Assembly (NCBI GenBank): GCA_029781795.1
Contig: JAKOWB010000194.1
Location: 16,791-80,790, forward strand
From: Pseudomonadota bacterium
Lineage (GTDB): Bacteria > Pseudomonadota > Alphaproteobacteria > Kiloniellales > JACOMY01
Length of the DNA stretch: 64,000 nucleotides
Reading direction: 5' to 3'
Notes under the pieces: generated by a model
What the model was told of the DNA's origin: nothing
Database searches by the model: none
Seen by the model: the letters and a program-made list of their open reading frames with translations, nothing else
Made by a program: the position numbers and the translations under genes
Shown: positions 33,141 to 41,275 of the stretch, piece after piece
Layout: each line of letters opens with the position of its first letter
Numbering within the stretch: the first letter of the stretch is position 1

Positions 33141-34570
33141 AGGTCGTACCTCAGGATGCGGTGGTTGTTGGTGTCGCTGACCAGCAGGTCGCCGGCGCCG
33201 TCCAGCCATAGCCCTGCCGGTTCGCCGAGGCGCGGCAGGCAGAGCGGGTCCTCGCAAAGGAAGTCCGCGGCGAAGAGCTCGACCCGCTGCGCTGCCAGGT
33301 CCAGGCGCCGCAGCGTGCCGTTGTAGCTGTCGGCCACCAGCAGGGCCCCGGTCCCCTGCCAGCAGAGGCCCAGCGGGTGCTGCAGCCGCGCCGCCGCGAA
33401 GGCCCCATCCACCTGCCCGAAGTCGAAGAGCCCGCTGCCCACCAGGGTCTCGACCCGCATCGCCTCCAGGTCCAGCAGCCGGATGGCCGAGGTCTCGCTA
33501 TCGGCGAAGGCCAGCCGCCGGCCGTCCGGCGACAGCGCCAGGCCCGAGGGCTGCGCCAGCACCGCATCCCGCGCCGGGCCGTCGACGATGGCCTCCGCCC
33601 CCGTGCCCGCCAGCACCTCGACGTGGCCATTCTCGAGGTCCAGTACACCGAGTTGGTGCGTGCCGGCGTTGGCGAAGAAGATGCGACGCCCCAGCAACGC
33701 CAGGTCCCAGGGCGAGGCCAGCGCCGTCGCCAGGCCCGGCGCCGCCGCGCCGAGCGGCCGGCCGCGCTTGCCGGTGCCGGCCAAGGTCGCGACCCGGCCG
33801 CCGTGCCGGTCGATGCGCCGGATCGCATGGTTGCCGGTATCGGCGACATAGATCGCCTGCTCATCGGCAATCAGTCCCTGAGGCTGGTCGAAGCAGGGCG
33901 TCTCGCCGTCGACAAATCCGGCCTCGCTGGTGCCGTAGTGCCCCACCGGCTGTCCTGCCGTGTCGAAGACGACAACCCGGTGGTGCCCGGCATCGGCGAC
34001 GATCCAATGGCCAGGCGAGCCCGGTAGCGGCCTGATCTTGCCGGGAAAGGCCAGAGTACCGGCGACAGCGGGCTCGGCGCTGAGGGCCACCCGCGCCGGC
34101 CGGGCATTGCCCGAGCGGCGCAACTCCTCCACGGCGCCGGCAATGGCATTGAACAAGCGGTCGGGATCGGGCTCGCCGGCCGCCTGGCCCAGTACGCGGC
34201 CGTCGGGACCGAGGAACACCAGCGTCGGCCAGGCGCGCACGGCGTACTGCCGCCAGAGCTGGAAGTCCGGGTCGTGCACCACCGGGTGGCGGATGCCGTA
34301 GCGCGCGACGGCCGCGCGCACATTCTCCACCTCCTTCTCGGCCGGAAACTTCGGGCTGTGCACGCCGATCACCACGACCTCCTCGGGGAAGGCCTCCTCG
34401 ATGCGGCGCAGGGTCGGCAGGATCTGGATGCAGTTGATGCAGCAGGAGCTCCAGAAGTCGAGGATCGCCAACCGGCCGCCGAGCGCCGCCAGGCTCAGCG
34501 GCGCCGCGACGTTCAGCCAGTCGAGGCCGGGGCGGTCGAGTTCCGGCGCACGCACCACGGGACCGCGCAT
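33107..34570 (-). CDS. Thioredoxin-fold plus NHL-repeat protein (NHLRC2-like)
   Basis: 487 aa. A thioredoxin-like domain (~22-150) contains 'FWSSCCINC' with CxxC at Cys44-Cys47 and the cis-Pro region 'AWPTLVFLGPDG'. It is followed by a beta-propeller of NHL repeats ('QPQGLIADEQAIYVADTGNHAIRRID', 'HPLGLCWQGTGALLVADSYNGTLRRLD' as segments). This matches the NHLRC2-type architecture; function is not settled but redox signalling is suspected. No signal peptide is seen, so it is probably cytosolic. It begins 2 bp after the M48 protease gene. Confidence 0.88.
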   Translation of the reverse strand: MRGPVVRAPELDRPGLDWLNVAAPLSLAALGGRLAILDFWSSCCINCIQILPTLRRIEEAFPEEVVVIGVHSPKFPAEKEVENVRAAVARYGIRHPVVHDPDFQLWRQYAVRAWPTLVFLGPDGRVLGQAAGEPDPDRLFNAIAGAVEELRRSGNARPARVALSAEPAVAGTLAFPGKIRPLPGSPGHWIVADAGHHRVVVFDTAGQPVGHYGTSEAGFVDGETPCFDQPQGLIADEQAIYVADTGNHAIRRIDRHGGRVATLAGTGKRGRPLGAAAPGLATALASPWDLALLGRRIFFANAGTHQLGVLDLENGHVEVLAGTGAEAIVDGPARDAVLAQPSGLALSPDGRRLAFADSETSAIRLLDLEAMRVETLVGSGLFDFGQVDGAFAAARLQHPLGLCWQGTGALLVADSYNGTLRRLDLAAQRVELFAADFLCEDPLCLPRLGEPAGLWLDGAGDLLVSDTNNHRILRYDLAGKRYRTWAR

Positions 34571-34572
34571 GG

Positions 34573-36081
34573 TCAGACCGTTCGCGTCACCTTCACCAGG
34601 TCGTTGGCGCCGGGCTGCGCGCCGCCGTCCAGATCGTTCAGCACGCGGAAGGCCGCCTCGTTCAGGCTGCCGAAGGGCAGGCCGCGGGCCAGGGTGGCGA
34701 CGCTGCGCCCGCTGGCGTTGACGATGTCGATGCGGAAGCCCTTGATCGCGGCCGCCTCGGACGGGGAGAGCCGGCGGAAGGAGTTCAGCACCGAGGTGAA
34801 GGCGCCGTTCCAGCGTCCGGCCTGACCGCCCGGTGCGATGAAGAGGAAGCGATAGACCTGGCTGCCCTCGGCGCGGATGGCGACGGGGATCAGGTCGACC
34901 TGGCCGCTGTTACCCTGCACGCGGGCGAAGCCGCTGGCCGCGTCCAGCCCGTTGACGGTGAAGCGGCGCAGGTCCGAGACGCTGGCGCCGCCGGCCCATT
35001 CGCCGGCGATGTACTGCGCCAGGTCGCTGGACTGCGCCCGCGCCATGTCGAACACGAAGGCGGCGCCGTTCGGGTTCTGCGCCGTCACCTCGCTCTCGCC
35101 ATTCAGCAGATTGAAACCGCTTGGCGCCTCGAAGGCGATGCGCAGCACGGGGTGCTTGAAGCTCTGGCCATCGATGATGCCTTGCGCCGGATCGTCGCCG
35201 AAGCGGATGCCGTCGATCTGCTGCAGATAGCCGTCACGGTTGATCCGGCCCTCGTGCGACGCCACGGCGGCCTTCTGCATGGCGCTCTGAACGCGGTCGA
35301 TCGTGCGCGGATGGGTGGCCAGCCAGTTGTATTCGTCGACCGACGAGGGGTCGCGCCCGGCCATGCGCGCCTCGAGCTGGCTCCACTCGCGCAGGGTGGC
35401 GAGGAAGGTGACCATGCCCTCGGGCTGCCAGCCGGCCTTGGCCATGTAGCGGATGCCGAGCGTGTCGGCCTCCATCTCCTGGTCGCGCGAGTAGGACTGC
35501 AGGTAAGCCACGGCGCCGACCGAGGCGAGGTCGGTCACCGCCTGCGAGCCGGTGGCGATGCCGAGGATGGCCAGGCCGAGCTGGGCAAAGATCGACTGCG
35601 TCTGGCGCTCGGCCGTGTGGCGCGCGGTGACGTGGCCGGTCTCGTGCCCCAGCACGCCGGCCAGCTCGGCCTCGTTGGAGGCCAGCGCCAGCAGGCCGCG
35701 CGTCACGTAGATGTAGCCGCCCGGCAGCGCGAAGGCGTTGACGATCGGCGAGTTCAGCACCGTGTACCGGTAAGCGAGATTGGGGAACTCGGTCCTGGCC
35801 CCGATGCTGGCGCCCAGGCTCTGCACGTAGCTGCCGAGGCCACGGTCCTCGTACTCGCCGCCGAAGGCCGCCAGGATCTTGGGATGCTCCTGCCGTCCCA
35901 GCGCCACGTCGTCCTCGATCGAGCCGAAGGACGAGCGGCGTCCGGTCGCCGGATTGGCGGCGCAGGCCGCCAGGCTGGCCGCCGCGGCCGAGGCCAGCAG
36001 GCCCTTGGCGAAGCCGCGCCGGGACAGGTGCGGCCCATGCAGGGGACAGGCGCCGCCGGCGTGGGAGTGCGTGCAGGACAT
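34573..36081 (-). CDS. M48 family metalloprotease, TAT-targeted lipoprotein (BepA/Loi-like)
   Basis: 502 aa. The N-terminus is unusual: a Cys/His-rich start ('CTHSHAGGACPLHGPHL'), then a twin-arginine motif 'SRRGFAKGLLASAAAASLAAC' whose Cys40 fits a lipobox, so it should be a TAT-exported lipoprotein. The protease motif HETGH is at 146-150, with a downstream 'EMEADTLGIRYMAKAGW' giving the Glu ligand. The C-terminal ~200 residues include a repeated beta domain. Related periplasmic M48 proteins degrade or help assemble outer-membrane proteins. The NHL gene follows after 2 bp. Confidence 0.9.
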   Translation of the reverse strand: MSCTHSHAGGACPLHGPHLSRRGFAKGLLASAAAASLAACAANPATGRRSSFGSIEDDVALGRQEHPKILAAFGGEYEDRGLGSYVQSLGASIGARTEFPNLAYRYTVLNSPIVNAFALPGGYIYVTRGLLALASNEAELAGVLGHETGHVTARHTAERQTQSIFAQLGLAILGIATGSQAVTDLASVGAVAYLQSYSRDQEMEADTLGIRYMAKAGWQPEGMVTFLATLREWSQLEARMAGRDPSSVDEYNWLATHPRTIDRVQSAMQKAAVASHEGRINRDGYLQQIDGIRFGDDPAQGIIDGQSFKHPVLRIAFEAPSGFNLLNGESEVTAQNPNGAAFVFDMARAQSSDLAQYIAGEWAGGASVSDLRRFTVNGLDAASGFARVQGNSGQVDLIPVAIRAEGSQVYRFLFIAPGGQAGRWNGAFTSVLNSFRRLSPSEAAAIKGFRIDIVNASGRSVATLARGLPFGSLNEAAFRVLNDLDGGAQPGANDLVKVTRTV

Positions 36082-36191
36082 GGCGGGACCTCCGTGGCTG
36101 GAATCGTTCGGTCGCGATGACCTTGATTCAAGGCTAGCATGACCATCAAGGCAACTTTCGCGGCGTCGGTTCCGCGGGCCTCAACCGCCAT

Positions 36192-36205
36192 TTGATGCAG
36201 GTCAA
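36192..36205 (+). promoter_or_regulatory. FNR/Dnr-type box upstream of the second universal stress protein gene
   Basis: TTGAT-GCAG-GTCAA is a 9-of-10 match to the FNR-family consensus and has the TTGAT-N4-GTCAA form seen for Dnr/FnrL-type regulators. Its centre is about 66 bp before the start codon. The 183-bp gap also contains CCTTGATTCAAGG (36121-36133), a 13-bp inverted repeat. Confidence 0.72.
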
Positions 36206-36264
36206 GGTATCCGCGCCGCCGCGCCCGCAAGCTGTCGCAACAAGCTGCGCTGGAGGGTACGACC

Positions 36265-37104
36265 ATGGCACTTCGCGACCTGCTGATCCTGGTGGACGAG
36301 AACGGCAAGGACCAGCCGACCTTGCGCGCCGGCCTCGACCTCGCCCAGCGCCACCAGGCGCACCTGACGGCCCTCCGCCTGCGCCGCCGCCCGCCCATGC
36401 CGGCCTTCGTCGCCGCCCAGCTGCCGGACGAGCTGCTGCCGCAGATCGAGGCACGGGTGAAGGAGGAGGCGGCCGAGGCGCGCGTCCGCGTGGAGCGCGT
36501 CGCGCTGCGCGAGGAGGTGCCCTTCGAATGGCGCGCGCTCGACGTTGCCAATGGCGATGCCGCCGACCTGGTCGGCCTGCACGCGCGCTATGCCGACCTG
36601 CTGCTGGTGGGCCAGCCGCCGCTGGATGACGCGCCCGAGGGTTACGAGGCGCTGGTCGAGACGCTGCTGGTCTCGGCCGGCCGGCCGGTGCTGCTGGTGC
36701 CCGCCGTCGGTGCGCCCAAGGGCTTCGGCAAGCGGATCCTGGTGGCCTGGGATGGCGGGCGAGAGGCCGCGCGCGCCGTCGCCGACGCGCTGCCGCTGCT
36801 GCGCGCGGCCGACCAGGTGGAGATCGTCACGGTCGATGCCAAGCGCCTGCGCGCGCCCGAGCCGGAGCCCGGCGCCGACATCGCCCGCCACCTCGCGCGC
36901 CACGGCGTGAAGGCCAGCGTGACGCAGCTCACGCGCGGGCCGCTGGATGTCGCCGACATCCTGCTGAACCGCGCCTCGGACCACGGTTTCGACCTGATCG
37001 TGATGGGCGCCTATGCCCACAGCCGCCTGCGCGACCTCGTCCTCGGCGGCGTGACGCGGCAGCTTTTGCGGCACATGACCGTGCCGCTCTTCACCGCGCA
37101 CTGA
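36265..37104 (+). CDS. Tandem-domain universal stress protein 2
   Basis: 279 aa, two Usp domains. The C-terminal loop is 'MGAYAHSRLRDLVLGGVTRQLL', where the second conserved Gly is Ala, so nucleotide binding may be altered. The first domain ends 'GRPVLLVPAVGAPKGFG'. GGAGGG lies upstream of the ATG and an FNR-type box at 36192-36205, which suggests induction when oxygen is low. Its last 14 bp overlap the opposing permease gene. It is paralogous to the gene at 20754. Confidence 0.92.
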   Translation: MALRDLLILVDENGKDQPTLRAGLDLAQRHQAHLTALRLRRRPPMPAFVAAQLPDELLPQIEARVKEEAAEARVRVERVALREEVPFEWRALDVANGDAADLVGLHARYADLLLVGQPPLDDAPEGYEALVETLLVSAGRPVLLVPAVGAPKGFGKRILVAWDGGREAARAVADALPLLRAADQVEIVTVDAKRLRAPEPEPGADIARHLARHGVKASVTQLTRGPLDVADILLNRASDHGFDLIVMGAYAHSRLRDLVLGGVTRQLLRHMTVPLFTAH

Positions 37105-37996
37105 GCGGCCGGCGGCGCGGATCCAGGGCGACCTGCAGGCCGTCGCCCAGCAGGTTCAGCGAGGCGACGGCGAGCAGGATGGCGATGCCGGGGAAGAGCG
37201 CGAGGTGCGGCGCCTCCCACAGCAGGTCCTGCGCCCCTGCCAGCATGCGCCCCCAGGAGGGCGTCGAGGGATCGAGCCCGAGGCCGAGGAACGAAAGCAC
37301 CGATTCGAAGAGGATGATCTGTCCGGCCGACAGCGTGGTGGCAACCAGGATCGGCGCGGCGATGTTGGGCAGCACGTGGCGCCTGAGGATGCGGCCCGGT
37401 GTCGCCCCCATGGCCTTGGCGGCGCGTACGTAGTCCTGCGCCAGGGCCTGGAGCGTGGCGGCGCGCACGAGGCGCGCCGTCGTCGTCCAGCCGACCAGCA
37501 CGATGACGAAGACCAGGCGCAGCAGCTTGGTGGCGTCGCTCTGCGCCGCCGCCGCGTCGAGCCCCAGCTTGGTCAGGTCCACGGCCGAGAGCACGATCAG
37601 CAGCGGCAGCAGCGGCAGGGCGATGACCGCGTCGGTGCTGCGCATCAGCAGCGTGTCGATCCAGCCGCCGCGTTCGCCCGCCAGCAGGCCGACCAGGGTG
37701 CCCAGCGCCGCCGCGCCGAGCGCCGCCAGCAGCGCCACCCCGAGCGAGATGCGCCCGCCCTCCAGCAGGCGAAGGCCGAGGTCGCGGCCCAGCTCGTCGG
37801 TGCCCAGCCAGTGCTCGGGCGAGGGCGGCAGCTTGGCGCCCAGCAGGTCGACCTGGCTCATGTCGAAGCCGAGCCAGCCGGCGATCGGGCCGGCGGCCAG
37901 TCCGGCGCCGGCGACGACGATCAGGAAGAGCAGGGCGGCGCTCGCCGCCGGCTGGCGCAGCAGGCGCCGCAGCAGGCCGGGCTGCCCCCGCCTCAT
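37091..37996 (-). CDS. Peptide/nickel-type ABC transporter permease (DppC-like)
   Basis: 301 aa. It has about six membrane helices and an N-terminal 'RRLLRQPAASAALLFLIVVAGAGLAAGPIAG'-type first helix. 'HWLGTDELGRDLGLRLLEGGRISLGVALLAA' is read as adjoining pieces, and the coupling loop is 'RAAKAMGATPGRILRRHVLPNI'. These are hallmarks of DppC/OppC. The ATG overlaps the DppB-like stop by 4 bp. No ATP-binding gene is present in the visible part of this unit, so the ATPases must lie elsewhere or be shared. Confidence 0.93.
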   Translation of the reverse strand: MRRGQPGLLRRLLRQPAASAALLFLIVVAGAGLAAGPIAGWLGFDMSQVDLLGAKLPPSPEHWLGTDELGRDLGLRLLEGGRISLGVALLAALGAAALGTLVGLLAGERGGWIDTLLMRSTDAVIALPLLPLLIVLSAVDLTKLGLDAAAAQSDATKLLRLVFVIVLVGWTTTARLVRAATLQALAQDYVRAAKAMGATPGRILRRHVLPNIAAPILVATTLSAGQIILFESVLSFLGLGLDPSTPSWGRMLAGAQDLLWEAPHLALFPGIAILLAVASLNLLGDGLQVALDPRRRPLSAR

Positions 37997-38937
37997 GACA
38001 GCTTGATGCGCGGGTCGAGCCGCGCGTAGGCGAGGTCGGCCAACAGGTTGCCGGCCAGCGTCGCCGCCGTCGCCGTCAACAGTCCGACCAGTGCCAGGTT
38101 GTAGTCGTTGCCCATGATGGCGTCGTAGAGCACGCGCCCCATGCCGAGCTGGCGGAACAGGATCTCGGTCACCAGCGCACCGGAGAAGAGCGCGCCGACG
38201 CTGAGGCCGACCAGCGTGACCAGCGGCAGGCTGGCGGCCGGCAGCACGTGGCGCCACAGCATCCGGCGGCGCGGCACGCCCTTGGCGCGCGCCGTGCGCA
38301 CCCAGTCCTGCGTCATGGCCTCGCCGGCCGCGGCGCGCATGAAGCGCAGGAAGTGCCCCAGGCTGCCCAGCGCCAGCGTGGTCACCGGCAGCGCCAGGGC
38401 TGCCAGCGTGCCGCCGAGGGTGCCGTCGCCGCCGCCGCCGGCCGGCAGCCAGCGCAGCTCCACTGCGAAGAGGAAGATCAGCAGCAGCGCCAGCCAGAAG
38501 GTCGGGACCGAGAGACTGAGCAACGCCAGGATCTCGGCAATGCGGTCGGCGAGGCCGCGCGGCTTCGCCGCCGCCAGCAGGCCGAGCGGCACCGCGAGGC
38601 CCAGCGCCAGCAGCAATGCCGGAAGCAGCAATTGCAGCGTGTTCAGCAACGCGCCGCCCAGGATCTCAAGCGCCGGCCGGCTGAAGGAGCGCGACCAGCC
38701 GAAGTCGCCGGTCAGCGCCTGCCCGGCCCAGGCCAGGTAGCGGTCGATGAGCGGCTGGTCGAGGCCATAGAGCGCGCGCAGGCGCGCGGCGTCGGCGGCG
38801 GTCAGGGTCGGATTGCCGGCGATCAGCAGGTCGAGGGGGTCGCCCGGCATCAGTCCGATCAGCACGAAGACCACCAGCGACATGATCGCCAGGACCACCA
38901 GGCTGCCGGTCAGCCGCCGGATCAGGAAGGCGAGCAA
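37993..38937 (-). CDS. Peptide/nickel-type ABC transporter permease (DppB-like)
   Basis: 314 aa from a TTG codon. The N-terminal membrane helix 'LVVLAIMSLVVFVLIGLMPGDPLDLL' and the loop 'RTARAKGVPRRRMLWRHVLPAASLPLVTL' are typical of DppB/OppB. A Pro/Gly-rich loop 'LRWLPAGGGGDGTLGG' sits in the periplasmic position normal for the family. It starts 16 bp after the binding protein stop and is coupled to the DppC-like gene by a 4-bp overlap. Confidence 0.93.
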   Translation of the reverse strand: MLAFLIRRLTGSLVVLAIMSLVVFVLIGLMPGDPLDLLIAGNPTLTAADAARLRALYGLDQPLIDRYLAWAGQALTGDFGWSRSFSRPALEILGGALLNTLQLLLPALLLALGLAVPLGLLAAAKPRGLADRIAEILALLSLSVPTFWLALLLIFLFAVELRWLPAGGGGDGTLGGTLAALALPVTTLALGSLGHFLRFMRAAAGEAMTQDWVRTARAKGVPRRRMLWRHVLPAASLPLVTLVGLSVGALFSGALVTEILFRQLGMGRVLYDAIMGNDYNLALVGLLTATAATLAGNLLADLAYARLDPRIKLS

Positions 38938-38953
38938 GGCCCGCGCCCGCCGG

Positions 38954-40594
38954 TCAGTTGTCCACCGTCCAGTCCTCGATCCACAGCGTCGTGGGACCCA
39001 GGTGGCCGGTGGGCGTGAGGCCGTGCAGCCACTTCGGCAGCACGTAGGAATTGGCGCGCCAGTAGAGCGGCAGGGCCGGCAGGTCGGTCATGTAGATCCG
39101 CTGCAACTCGGCCCAGAGCGGCTTCCGCTTTTCGGGGTCGAGCTCGCGCTCGATGGCGTCGATCACGCCGTCCATGTCGGGGTTGGCGTAGCCGGTGAAG
39201 TTCTGTCCTGACCAGCCGTTCTCGGCGGTCGGAATCTCGTCCGAGTGCAGCAGCGTCCGATTGGTCGATTCCGGCGCGGCGATCCAGCCGAAGAGGGCGA
39301 GGTCGCCGTACTTGCGCTCGCGCAGCGTCGCGCCGAACAGCGTGCGGGCCGGCTGGTTGTCGATCCGCGCCTCGATGCCCACGGCCTTCCACTGTGCCTG
39401 CAGCACCTGCTCGACCAGCTCGCGCGTCTTGTCGCCCGCCGTGGTCATGATCGAGACGGTCAGGCGCTTGCCGTCCTTCACCCGGATGCCGTCGCCGCCG
39501 GGGACCCACCCGGCAGCGTCCAGCAGCGCCTTGGCCTGGGCCGGATCGTAGGGATAGGCCGGCAGGTCGCTGGTCAGGTTCGGGTCCAGCGGCGAGATCG
39601 GCGAGGTCGCCACCGGCTGCTTGCCGCCGAACAGCTTGTCGCTGAGTGCCTGGCGGTCGATGGCGAAGAGCAGCGCCTGGCGCACCGCGCGGTCGGCGAC
39701 GGCACCCTGCGTCAGGTTGACGTCCATGTGCTCGTAGAACAGGCCGGCCTTGAAGATCACCTGGTAGTCGTCGCCGTGGCGCTTCTCGAAGGCGAGGGCC
39801 TGATCGATCTGCAGGCCCAGTTCGCCGGCGATCATGTCGATCGCGCCGGACAGCAGGTTGGCCTCCAGCGTCGAGGTGCTGGAGACGGTGATGACGCGGA
39901 TGCGGTCGAAGACCGGCTGCTTGCCATACCAGCTGGGGTTGCGCTCCAGCACCACCTCGCTGCCCGGGGTCACCCGGGTGATGCGATAGGGTCCGAAATA
40001 GAGTCCCGGGTTGGTCGGGTCGGCGTCGAAGGCGGTGCGGTTGCGCCAGTTCGCCGGGTCGGCCTCGAAGATCGGCTTCTCCACGTGCGCCGGCAGCAGC
40101 TCCGTGCCGAACGCGCTATAGTCGAAGGTCACGCGGTCGACGTGCAGCACCACGGTCTTGGGGTCGATCACGTCGATCGAGAGGATGCGGCGGAAGGCTT
40201 CGCCGCTGACTACGCCGGACAGCGGATGGCGCCCGACCTCCCAGGTGAAGACCAGGTCCTCGGCGGTCACCGGCACGCCATCCGACCAGGTCGCGCCGGG
40301 CTGCAGCTGATAGGTGATGGCCATGCCCTCCTTGCCGTCCGGCAGGGCCTCGCGCTTCGCCAGCCCGTTCTCCAGCGTCGGCAGGGTGACGCAGAGGCCG
40401 CAGACCAGGGTCCAGTCGGGGTCGTAGAGCGTCACCGGACGGCGGGTCATGCCGTCCAGGATGCTGAGCGCGACGCTGGGATCGGTCAGGGGGTTGAGCG
40501 TCGTCGGATACTGGCTGACGCCGATCTTCAGCTCGCGCGCCGCCGCCGGCAGGGCCGCCAGCAGCAGGGCCAAGGTGAGAAGCAGTCGCGCCAT
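38954..40594 (-). CDS. Peptide-type ABC transporter substrate-binding protein (SBP family 5)
   Basis: 546 aa. A Sec signal peptide 'RLLLTLALLLAALPAAA' precedes 'RELKIGVSQYPTTLNPLTDP'. Family 5 features are clear: 'WSDGVPVTAEDLVFTWEV', 'AVRQALLFAIDRQAL' and 'NWSGQNFTGYANPDMD'-like end regions. It should bind peptides or other medium-sized solutes in the periplasm. The substrate cannot be predicted. It heads the unit binding protein-DppB-DppC, which lacks ATPase genes here. Confidence 0.92.
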   Translation of the reverse strand: MARLLLTLALLLAALPAAARELKIGVSQYPTTLNPLTDPSVALSILDGMTRRPVTLYDPDWTLVCGLCVTLPTLENGLAKREALPDGKEGMAITYQLQPGATWSDGVPVTAEDLVFTWEVGRHPLSGVVSGEAFRRILSIDVIDPKTVVLHVDRVTFDYSAFGTELLPAHVEKPIFEADPANWRNRTAFDADPTNPGLYFGPYRITRVTPGSEVVLERNPSWYGKQPVFDRIRVITVSSTSTLEANLLSGAIDMIAGELGLQIDQALAFEKRHGDDYQVIFKAGLFYEHMDVNLTQGAVADRAVRQALLFAIDRQALSDKLFGGKQPVATSPISPLDPNLTSDLPAYPYDPAQAKALLDAAGWVPGGDGIRVKDGKRLTVSIMTTAGDKTRELVEQVLQAQWKAVGIEARIDNQPARTLFGATLRERKYGDLALFGWIAAPESTNRTLLHSDEIPTAENGWSGQNFTGYANPDMDGVIDAIERELDPEKRKPLWAELQRIYMTDLPALPLYWRANSYVLPKWLHGLTPTGHLGPTTLWIEDWTVDN

Positions 40595-40706
40595 CCGCCG
40601 GATCCTCCTTGTACGTCCCGCGCCCCGAGGCTAGGGGTGCGCAGCGCATTGCAGCAAGCGGATAAGCTGGCTGGACAGCCCGGCGGCCGCCCGGCAGGGT
40701 CGCGCC

Positions 40707-41162
40707 ATGCAAGCGTCATCGACCCCAGGACCCGATCTCGACCCGCTGCGCGCGCGCAGCGGTTTCGCCGACCTCGTCGACTACCGCCTGACGCGCTGGC
40801 AGTCGGACGAGGCGGAGGTGCAGGTTACCATCGGGCCGCAGCACCTGAACCGTTCGGGCGTGCTGCACGGTGGTGTGCTCTGCACGATCCTGGACGCCGC
40901 CTGCGGCTATGCCGGCTGCTTCCTCGACATCCCGGGGCGGCGGCGGCGCGCCTTCACGCTGTCGCTCAACACGCAGTTCATCGCCACCGCCGCGGTCGGC
41001 GCGCGGCTCACCTGCGTGGCCCGCCGCACCGGCGGCGGACGCTCGGTCTTCTTCGCCGCGGCGGAGGTCCGCGATCAGGCGGGCACCCTGGTCGCCCGCG
41101 CCGATGGCGTCTTCAAGTATCGCGGCCGCAGCGGCGAGCCGGAAGGCGAGCCGGCCATCTGA
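40707..41162 (+). CDS. PaaI-type hotdog thioesterase
   Basis: 151 aa with a single hotdog fold. 'NRSGVLHGGVLCTILDAACGYAG' contains the HGG loop and the acidic residue used by PaaI/YdiI-type acyl-CoA thioesterases. 'TLSLNTQFIATAAVGARLTCVA' and 'FAAAEVRDQAGTLVARADGVFKY' complete the fold pattern. It hydrolyses an acyl-CoA, probably aromatic or short chain; the exact substrate is open. Divergent from the peptide binding protein gene. Confidence 0.88.
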   Translation: MQASSTPGPDLDPLRARSGFADLVDYRLTRWQSDEAEVQVTIGPQHLNRSGVLHGGVLCTILDAACGYAGCFLDIPGRRRRAFTLSLNTQFIATAAVGARLTCVARRTGGGRSVFFAAAEVRDQAGTLVARADGVFKYRGRSGEPEGEPAI

Positions 41163-41173
41163 TCGCGGGCGTG

Positions 41174-41201
41174 TTGATTGCAGCCGGCTGGGCGGCATAC
41201 T
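41174..41201 (+). promoter_or_regulatory. Putative promoter of the hybrid histidine kinase gene
   Basis: TTGATT (41174-41179) and CATACT (41196-41201) are separated by 16 bp, in the 113-bp gap between the thioesterase and kinase genes. Transcription would begin about 65 bp before the ATG. Confidence 0.35.
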
Positions 41202-41275
41202 AAGGCAATCGGGAAGCCTGCTGGCGGGCGGGCCGAATCCAGGTCGATGACCACGGTCATGCGGGTTGCACGGCG

